DNA from: Treponema sp.
GTDB lineage: Bacteria > Spirochaetota > Spirochaetia > Treponematales > Treponemataceae
DNA length: 25,504 bases
Assembly (NCBI GenBank): GCA_018384055.1
Contig: JAHAZL010000088.1
Span: 1 to 25,504, forward strand
Direction of reading: 5' to 3'
In this document: one piece after another, positions 7,902-14,557 of the stretch
How the letters are laid out: each line of letters opens with the position of its first letter
Numbering within the stretch: position 1 is the first letter of the stretch
The notes under the pieces: model-generated
Database searches by the model: none
What the model was told of the DNA's origin: nothing
The model's input: the letters and a program-made list of their open reading frames with translations, nothing else
Made by a program: the position numbers and the translations under genes

Positions 7902-10900
7902 ATGCCACTTAATAAAGACATACATAAAGTAATGGTAATCGGTTCTGGACCAATCATAATCGGTCAGGCCGCAGAATTTGACTACGCAGGTAGCCAGGCT
8001 TGCAAGGCTTTGAAGGAACAGGGGCTTGAAGTTGTTCTTGTAAATTCAAATCCTGCAACTTTGATGACCGACCACACAATGGCCGATCAGATTTACATTG
8101 AACCACTTATTCCTGAAACAATTCAGAGAATTATCGAAAAGGAAAAACCTGATTCCCTTCTTTCTACTTTGGGTGGACAGACTGGTCTTACCCTTTCAAT
8201 GGAACTTGCAAAGTCAGGATTTCTTGAAAAGCACAATGTAAAGCTTCTTGGTGCAAAGCCTGAAACCATCGACAAGGCAGAAGACCGCCAGATGTTCAAG
8301 GATACAATGGAAGCCATCGGTGAACCTTGCATCCCTTCAAAGGTTGTTACAACTTATGAAGACGCCTATGATTTCGTAAAGAATGTAATCGGTTATCCTG
8401 CAATCATCCGTCCGGCCTTTACTCTCGGTGGTACTGGTGGCGGTATCGTTAACAATGATGAAGAAATGGATGAGATTGCGCACAACGGTCTCCATCGTTC
8501 TCCAATCCATCAGATCCTCGTAGAAAAATGTATTTCAGGCTGGAAGGAAATTGAATTTGAAGTTATGCGCGACAGTGCAGGTAATGTTCTCACTGTCTGT
8601 TCAATGGAAAACTTTGATCCTGTCGGTGTTCATACAGGGGATTCCATCGTTATTGCTCCAGCAGTAACTTTGAGCGACAAAGAATACCAGATGCTCCGTT
8701 CAGCTGCCCTCAACATCATTTCGTCACTTGGAATGGAAGGCGGCTGTAACTGTCAGTTTGCCCTTAATCCTGATACTTTTGAATATGCAGTTATCGAAGT
8801 TAACCCTCGTGTAAGCCGTTCATCAGCCCTTGCTTCAAAGGCAACAGGTTATCCGATTGCAAAGGTAGCAGCCCTCATTGCCATCGGTTATACATTGGAT
8901 GAAATTCCAAACTACGTTACAAAGAAAACTGCGGCATGTTTTGAACCTGTTCTCGATTACGTTGTAGTTAAGATGCCTAAGTTCCCGTTTGAAAAGTTCG
9001 TCTATGCAAAACGCGATCTTGGAACCCAGATGAAGGCAACCGGTGAAGTTATGGCCATCGGTCAGACTTTTGAACAGGCAATCATGAAGGCTGCCCGCGG
9101 AGCAGAAGTTGGGGTTAAGTCACTTAATCTTCCTGTATTCGAAGAAGAAAATGATGAATCAATCAAGGCCCGCGTTGCCCATTGTACAGACCAGAGAATT
9201 TTTGCAATCTTCCAGGCAATCAAGCGCGGAATACTTACCCTTGAAGAAATCCATAGCATTACAAAGATCGACATGTGGTTCCTCTGCAAGCTTCAGAATC
9301 TTGCAAATATGGAACATCATCTTGAAAAGGATGATCTTACTGTTGAACTTTATGCAAAGGCAAAGAACCTTGGATATCCTGATGCTGTAATCGAAAAGAT
9401 CAGCGGAAAGAAAATCATCGGTTCAGGCGGAAATCTTGCAGAAGCAGAAAAAGCCGCTGCCCTTGTTAAGGAAGGCAAGCTTGCACATCTTCCTTCAAGC
9501 TTCAAGATGGTTGATACCTGCGCAGGTGAGTTCAATGCTGAAACTCCATACTTCTATGCAACTTATGATGCAGAAAACGAAGCAAAGGAACATCTTTCCG
9601 CAAAGCCGTCATCCGGAAAGGGAACTATCATCGTTCTCGGTTCAGGTCCTATCCGTATCGGTCAGGGTATTGAATTCGACTATGCTTCTGTTCAGTGCGT
9701 ATGGGCTTTGAAGCGTCTTGGCTATGATGTTGTAACAATCAACAACAACCCTGAAACAGTTTCTACAGACTTTGATACTTCAGACAGACTTTATTTTGAA
9801 CCTCTTACTCCTGAAGATGTAATGGGCGTAATCAATACAGAAAAACCGGTCGGTGTCGTTGTTGCCTTCGGTGGTGGAACAGCAATCAAGCTTGCAAACT
9901 TCCTTGCAGACCAGGGAATCAGAATTCTTGGAACAAGTGCAGATGCAATTGACCTTGCAGAAGACCGCGAACGCTTTGACGAACTTTGCGAAAAGCTTAA
10001 CATCAAGCGCCCTAAGGGACTTACAGTTCTTACGGAAGAAGAAGCCCTCAATGCAACAAAGGAACTTGGCTATCCTGTACTCCTCCGCCCAAGCTATGTT
10101 CTCGGCGGACAGAACATGATCATCGCCTTCAATGATGATGATGTCAAGGAATACATGAAGATCATCCTTGCACAGGGAATTGAAAATCCAATCCTCATCG
10201 ACCAGTACAAAATGGGTACGGAACTTGAAGTTGATGCCATCTGCGACGGTGAAGACATTCTCATTCCTGGAATCATGGAACACATTGAACGCACAGGTAT
10301 CCACTCTGGTGACTCAATTGCAGTTTACCCAAGCTGGAACCTTAATGATGTAATCCGTGAAAAAATCATCCGCCAGTCCCGTGAACTTGCCCTCGATCTT
10401 GGAACAAAGGGACTTGTAAACATCCAGTACCTCATCTACAACAATGAACTTTTCATCATTGAAGTAAATCCTCGTTCAAGCCGTACTGTTCCATACATTT
10501 CAAAGGTTACAAATGTTCCGATGGTAGATCTTGCTGTCCGTGCAATGCTCGGTGAAAAAATCAAGGACATGGGATATGGAACAGGCCTCTACAAGATTCC
10601 GCCTTACTTTGCGGTCAAGGTTCCTGTATTCAGCTTTGAAAAGCTCATGGATGTTGATACTCACCTTGGACCTGAAATGAAGTCAACGGGTGAAGTTCTT
10701 GGAATTGCCTCTACAATGGAAGAAGCTTTGTTCAAGGGACTCATCGGTGCCGGATACAACATGAAGCGTTCCGGCGGAGTATTGTTCAGCGTAAGAAAGA
10801 CAGATCGCTACGAGCTTCCTTCCCTTGCAAGAAAGTTCTACGAAATGGGATTTAAACTCTATGCAACGGAAGGCAATGCAGAAACTTTGCGCGACTTCGG

Positions 10901-12071
10901 TATGGAAGTTGAAACTGTAAACAAGATTCATGAAAACGCAAAGGATAATCTCCTTACAGTCATGGATTCTGGAAAAATCGACTATGTAATTTCAACCTCT
11001 GCAAAGGGTAGAGATCCTCGTGCCGACTCAGTTAAAATGAGACGCCATGCAGTTGAACGCGACATTCCGTGTCTTACAGCCATCGATACAGCCAACGCCC
11101 TTGCCAACTGCCTCAAATCAAAGTACAGTGCAGAAAACGTTGAGCTCATCGACATCAACAAGCTGCGTACAAGCCGTCAGACAATCAAGTTTACAAAGAT
11201 GTCTGCAACAGGAAACGACTTCATCATCATCGATACACGCGAACAGTACATCAACAATCCTGGTGGACTTGCAGTTCGCCTCTGCAACAGGCGCGAAGGA
11301 ATCGGTGCAGACTCCCTTGTTCTTGTTGGTAAATCAGACAAGGCTGATGCAAGCATGAGGTTCTTCAACCAGGACGGTAGTGAAGGTCAGACAGCTGGTA
11401 ACGCAATGCGCTGCGTTTCAAAGTACCTTTACGACAACAATATTTCTGGAATTGCTGACCGCCACAACAAGGAAGAAACTACAGCAGAAATTACCATTAA
11501 GACTCAGGCTGGCGTAAAGAGACTCAAACTCTACAAACTTGCAGGAAAGACAGATACTGTTACAGTCAACATGGGTTACATTGAATTCAAGAACAGCCTT
11601 ATTCCTACAACGCTTAAAGAAAGGAAGGTTGATTCCCTCAATGTTGATGCTGTTGTTAACGAAGAACTTGAGATAGACGGAACAAAATATGGGGTTACCT
11701 GCGTTAACATCGGTAATCCTCATGCCGTAGTATTCTGTGACTTTGTTGACAAGGTAGATGTTCCGGCAATTGGACCTCTCTTTGAACACAACAAGGTATT
11801 CCCGGAAAGAATCAATACTGAATTCGTTCGTGTTGTAGGACCAAACGAACTCAAGATGCGTACATGGGAACGCGGAAACGGTGAAACTCCAGCATGTGGT
11901 ACCGGTGCATGTGCTGCTGTTGTTGCTGCCATCCTTAACGGTTACTGCAAGGTCAATGAAGACATTACGGTAACTGTTCGCGGCGGCAAGCTTACAGTTT
12001 CATACGACGGTATGAATGTATTCCTTACAGGTGACACAAAGGTTCTCTTTCAGGGAGAAGTTGAAATCTAA
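7902..12071 (+). CDS. carB: Carbamoyl-phosphate synthase large subunit fused to a DapF-like epimerase domain (CarB-DapF)
   Basis: A 1389-aa single frame. Residues 1 to about 1090 are a complete CarB: two ATP-grasp halves with GSGPIIIGQ near 11 and GSGPIRIGQ near 578, an oligomerisation region between them, and a C-terminal methylglyoxal-synthase-like regulatory domain from about 940. Residues 1095-1389 are a full DapF-like domain beginning IKFTKM, with almost no linker. DapF binding residues are kept: Asn1105, Asn1156, Asn1272 in GNPH, Glu1323-Arg1324, and Cys1332 in ACGTGAC. The first catalytic Cys, normally in a CGN motif, is replaced by Ala1165 (TAGNAMRC). The start has GGGAG at 7891-7895. 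CarB function is clear; whether the DapF part epimerises diaminopimelate is doubtful without that Cys. The two parts belong to different pathways. Confidence 0.93.
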   Translation: MPLNKDIHKVMVIGSGPIIIGQAAEFDYAGSQACKALKEQGLEVVLVNSNPATLMTDHTMADQIYIEPLIPETIQRIIEKEKPDSLLSTLGGQTGLTLSMELAKSGFLEKHNVKLLGAKPETIDKAEDRQMFKDTMEAIGEPCIPSKVVTTYEDAYDFVKNVIGYPAIIRPAFTLGGTGGGIVNNDEEMDEIAHNGLHRSPIHQILVEKCISGWKEIEFEVMRDSAGNVLTVCSMENFDPVGVHTGDSIVIAPAVTLSDKEYQMLRSAALNIISSLGMEGGCNCQFALNPDTFEYAVIEVNPRVSRSSALASKATGYPIAKVAALIAIGYTLDEIPNYVTKKTAACFEPVLDYVVVKMPKFPFEKFVYAKRDLGTQMKATGEVMAIGQTFEQAIMKAARGAEVGVKSLNLPVFEEENDESIKARVAHCTDQRIFAIFQAIKRGILTLEEIHSITKIDMWFLCKLQNLANMEHHLEKDDLTVELYAKAKNLGYPDAVIEKISGKKIIGSGGNLAEAEKAAALVKEGKLAHLPSSFKMVDTCAGEFNAETPYFYATYDAENEAKEHLSAKPSSGKGTIIVLGSGPIRIGQGIEFDYASVQCVWALKRLGYDVVTINNNPETVSTDFDTSDRLYFEPLTPEDVMGVINTEKPVGVVVAFGGGTAIKLANFLADQGIRILGTSADAIDLAEDRERFDELCEKLNIKRPKGLTVLTEEEALNATKELGYPVLLRPSYVLGGQNMIIAFNDDDVKEYMKIILAQGIENPILIDQYKMGTELEVDAICDGEDILIPGIMEHIERTGIHSGDSIAVYPSWNLNDVIREKIIRQSRELALDLGTKGLVNIQYLIYNNELFIIEVNPRSSRTVPYISKVTNVPMVDLAVRAMLGEKIKDMGYGTGLYKIPPYFAVKVPVFSFEKLMDVDTHLGPEMKSTGEVLGIASTMEEALFKGLIGAGYNMKRSGGVLFSVRKTDRYELPSLARKFYEMGFKLYATEGNAETLRDFGMEVETVNKIHENAKDNLLTVMDSGKIDYVISTSAKGRDPRADSVKMRRHAVERDIPCLTAIDTANALANCLKSKYSAENVELIDINKLRTSRQTIKFTKMSATGNDFIIIDTREQYINNPGGLAVRLCNRREGIGADSLVLVGKSDKADASMRFFNQDGSEGQTAGNAMRCVSKYLYDNNISGIADRHNKEETTAEITIKTQAGVKRLKLYKLAGKTDTVTVNMGYIEFKNSLIPTTLKERKVDSLNVDAVVNEELEIDGTKYGVTCVNIGNPHAVVFCDFVDKVDVPAIGPLFEHNKVFPERINTEFVRVVGPNELKMRTWERGNGETPACGTGACAAVVAAILNGYCKVNEDITVTVRGGKLTVSYDGMNVFLTGDTKVLFQGEVEI

Positions 12072-12076
12072 AAAAA

Positions 12077-12139
12077 CGGAACTGACTGCAGTGGTTGAGC
12101 CATTCTAAACTGCTGCAGAATAAAGGCAGTTTAGTTCCG
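12077..12139 (+). other. Structured intergenic or leader RNA with two mutually exclusive stems
   Basis: 12077-12089 can pair with 12126-12139 (7 perfect pairs, then 6 more around one bulged T). Alternatively TAAACTGC (12106-12113) pairs perfectly with GCAGTTTA (12126-12133). The two stems share a strand and cannot both form. Within the larger stem, 12090-12104 and 12102-12120 each offer a small five-pair hairpin. It has no T-tract, so it is not a simple terminator. It may be the 3' end of the carB transcript or part of the glnN leader. Confidence 0.45.
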
Positions 12140-12185
12140 AAAATTACAAGAAACAATTTCTGCTTTACTGTAGAGTATGAGCATA

Positions 12186-12234
12186 CGACAAAGGCGCCGT
12201 TGATTTACGAGATCAGCGGCGCCTTTTTTATTTT
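12186..12234 (+). terminator. Intrinsic terminator directly before glnN; probable attenuator
   Basis: GGCGCCGTTGAT (12193-12204) pairs with ATCAGCGGCGCC (12212-12223) with a single G-U pair and a 7-base loop, followed by TTTTTTATTTT. It could end the carB transcript, but the glnN ATG is only 30 bases past the stem, leaving no space for a separate promoter. glnN mRNA must therefore cross it. The bases just upstream (ATACGAC then AAAGGC) match the pyrG leader and can form a competing, weaker hexaloop hairpin with one A-C mismatch. Confidence 0.8.
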
Positions 12235-12252
12235 CCTAAATGGGGGTTATAA

Positions 12253-14340
12253 ATGACAAACGTTCCAGAATTATTCGGAAGTATGGTATTCAACCAGAAG
12301 ACAATGAAAGATCGTCTTCCTAAAGAAACATTCAAAGCACTTAAGAAGACGTTGGATAATGGAGAACCTCTCCAGCTTGATGTTGCAAATGTTGTTGCTC
12401 ACGCTATGAAAGAATGGGCAATCGAAAAGGGTGCAACACACTATACACACTGGTTCCAGCCACTTACTGGTGTTACTGCTGAAAAGCACGACTCATTCAT
12501 CAACCCACAGGATGATGGAACAGTAATCATGTCATTCTCCGGAAAGGAACTTGTAAAGGGTGAACCTGATGCATCTTCTTTCCCATCTGGAGGACACCGT
12601 GCAACATTCGAAGCCCGCGGTTACACAGTTTGGGATCCAACATCTTATCCATTCATCAAGGAACACACACTTTGTATTCCTACAGCTTTCTGTTCTTACA
12701 CAGGTGAAGCTCTCGACAAAAAGACTCCATTGCTCCGCTCTATGGAAGCTCTTGATACACAGGCAAAACGCATCCTCAAGCTCTTTGGAAAGGATGTAAG
12801 CCATGTTGCTACAACAGTTGGTCCAGAACAGGAATACTTTATCGTTGATCATGAACTTTGGTCACAGCGCAAGGATCTTCGCATGACAGGCCGCACACTC
12901 TTTGGTGCAAAGCCTTCAAAGGGACAGGAAATGGATGACCAGTACTTTGCAGCCCTCAACCCACGCATTGTAAAGTACATGGAAGACCTTAACGATACAC
13001 TCTGGAAGTACGGTATCCTTTCAAAGACAGAACATAATGAAGTTGCTCCAGCTCAGCACGAAATGGCTCCAATCTTCAGTACAACAAATCTTTCTGTTGA
13101 CCAGAACCAGTTGACAATGGAAGTTATGAAGAAGGTTGCAAAGCGCCACGGCCTTGAATGTCTTCTCCACGAAAAACCATTCGCAGGCTTGAACGGATCT
13201 GGTAAGCACAACAACTGGTCTATGTCTACAAACTCTGGTGAAAACCTTCTTGAACCAGGAAAGACACCAGAGTCAAATGCACAGTTCCTTCTGTTCCTTA
13301 CAGCAATCCTTAAGGCTGTTGACGAGAACCAGGACTTGCTCCGTATCTCTGTAGCTTCTGCTGGCAACGACCATCGTCTTGGAGCAAACGAAGCTCCTCC
13401 AGCAATCATTTCTGTTTACCTTGGTGATGAACTTTACTCTGTTCTTGAAGCTCTTAAGGACGGAAAGCCATACAAGGCAGACAAGCAGGAAAAGATGACA
13501 ATCGGTGCTGATGTTCTTCCACCAATTCCAAAGGATTCAACAGACCGCAACCGTACATCACCTTTCGCCTTCACAGGCAACAAGTTTGAGTTCCGTTCAG
13601 CTGGTAGCTCTGCTTCAATCGCAACACCAAACACAACTTTGGATGCAATCGTTGCGGATGTTCTCAAGGCATTTGCTGATGAACTTGAAAAGTCTGCTGA
13701 TTTTGAAAAATCACTTAACGAACTTATTGTTCGCGAAGTTAAGTCACACTGGAGAATCGTATTTAACGGAAACGGTTACGACGAAGCTTGGAAGGTTGAG
13801 GCAAAGAAACGCGGACTTCTTGAACTCAAGACAACTCCAGATGCAGTTGAACACTACCTTGATGAAAAGAACGTAAAACTCTTTACAGAAATGGGAGTTT
13901 ATACAAGAGAAGAAATGGAAGCACACTACGACATCAAGCTCGAAAAGTACTGCCAGCTTCTTAACATCGAAGTAAACACAATGCAGGAAATGATCTACAA
14001 GGACATCCTTCCAGCAGTTTACAAATACATGTCTGATGTTTCTAAGACAGTCATTGACCTTAAGGCAGTTGTGCCAGGTGCAAAGGCTAAGGCAGAAACT
14101 TCAGTGCTTGCTACATTGGATAGCCTTACAGATGCTCTTGTTGAAAAATCGGAAGCACTTGCAAAGGTTCACGAAGCAGCAAAGTCTTGCGGAGACTCCC
14201 TTGCATCGGCTAAGGCTTATGCAGAAAAAGTTGTTCCAGCAATGGCTGATGCACGCGCAGTATACGATGAGATAGAACCACTCCTTGGTGAAGGATACAA
14301 ACCTTTCCCATGTTACGAAGATCTTCTCTTCCGCGTGTAA
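12253..14340 (+). CDS. glnN: Type III glutamine synthetase (GlnN)
   Basis: Makes glutamine from glutamate, ammonium and ATP. The 695-aa length and motif order are those of the large dodecameric type III enzymes rather than GlnA type I. Recognisable catalytic motifs include GPEQEYF, NEVAPAQHEMAP, GLNGSGKHNNWS, APPAIIS and FEFRSAGSSAS. The last 100 residues are Ala/Glu/Lys-rich and probably helical. The ATG follows GGGGG at 12242-12246 with six bases between. It is flanked by carB upstream and the ammonium channel downstream, which fits nitrogen assimilation. Expression is probably attenuated by the terminator before the ribosome binding site. No simple T-tailed terminator follows; a palindromic element sits there instead. 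Confidence 0.96.
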   Translation: MTNVPELFGSMVFNQKTMKDRLPKETFKALKKTLDNGEPLQLDVANVVAHAMKEWAIEKGATHYTHWFQPLTGVTAEKHDSFINPQDDGTVIMSFSGKELVKGEPDASSFPSGGHRATFEARGYTVWDPTSYPFIKEHTLCIPTAFCSYTGEALDKKTPLLRSMEALDTQAKRILKLFGKDVSHVATTVGPEQEYFIVDHELWSQRKDLRMTGRTLFGAKPSKGQEMDDQYFAALNPRIVKYMEDLNDTLWKYGILSKTEHNEVAPAQHEMAPIFSTTNLSVDQNQLTMEVMKKVAKRHGLECLLHEKPFAGLNGSGKHNNWSMSTNSGENLLEPGKTPESNAQFLLFLTAILKAVDENQDLLRISVASAGNDHRLGANEAPPAIISVYLGDELYSVLEALKDGKPYKADKQEKMTIGADVLPPIPKDSTDRNRTSPFAFTGNKFEFRSAGSSASIATPNTTLDAIVADVLKAFADELEKSADFEKSLNELIVREVKSHWRIVFNGNGYDEAWKVEAKKRGLLELKTTPDAVEHYLDEKNVKLFTEMGVYTREEMEAHYDIKLEKYCQLLNIEVNTMQEMIYKDILPAVYKYMSDVSKTVIDLKAVVPGAKAKAETSVLATLDSLTDALVEKSEALAKVHEAAKSCGDSLASAKAYAEKVVPAMADARAVYDEIEPLLGEGYKPFPCYEDLLFRV

Positions 14341-14351
14341 TTAAAAAAGCT

Positions 14352-14447
14352 GGGGATGACCAATAAGTTCAAAAAGTGTCATTTAATTGCAATATAAGAG
14401 ATTGCCGTGTCGAGCACGGCAATGACTCATACTTATTGGACAGCCCC
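14352..14447. mobile_element. 96-bp palindromic element with 17-bp inverted ends (MITE-like)
   Basis: The left end GGGGATGACCAATAAGT (14352-14368) and right end ACTTATTGGACAGCCCC (14431-14447) are inverted repeats at 15 of 17 positions. Inside is a perfect 9-bp hairpin, ATTGCCGTG (14401-14409) with CACGGCAAT (14415-14423). It has no coding capacity and no evident target duplication. It may also act as the glnN 3' structure. The inner hairpin resembles the core of the two elements at 18438 and 21981, but the ends differ. Confidence 0.6.
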
Positions 14448-14448
14448 G

Positions 14449-14545
14449 TATAAAACTCTTATTTTGGCACAATGGCGTGCCGGAGTTTAGGAGACACCTT
14501 CATGTAACCCCGAAGATGTTTTTGACCCCGGCACGCGTTTTTTTT
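14449..14545 (+). promoter_or_regulatory. amt leader attenuator with candidate promoter
   Basis: A terminator-like stem pairs GCGTGCCGG (14475-14483) perfectly with CCGGCACGC (14528-14536). It is followed by eight Ts (14538-14545) and then at once by the amt ribosome binding site. An inner hairpin pairs ACACCTTC (14494-14501) with GAAGATGT with one mismatch. The competing hairpin is GGCAC (14466-14470) with GTGCC (14477-14481) around the six-base loop AATGGC. TATAAA at 14449-14454 is a plausible -10 element for a start near 14461 but has no clear -35. An alternative pair, TTGGAC (14436) and TATTTT (14460), would start too late to transcribe the hexaloop hairpin. Confidence 0.65.
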
Positions 14546-14557
14546 GGAGGTATAAAA

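Noticed and set aside
14465..14481. Sigma54-like TGGCAC...GTGC before amt
   Set aside because: The GG and GC elements are one base too far apart for a -24/-12 promoter, and the bases are better explained as a hairpin.
14477..14557. 27-residue N-terminal extension of Amt
   Set aside because: It is translated from the terminator-like leader; the ATG at 14558 has GGAGG at the right distance and the normal N terminus.
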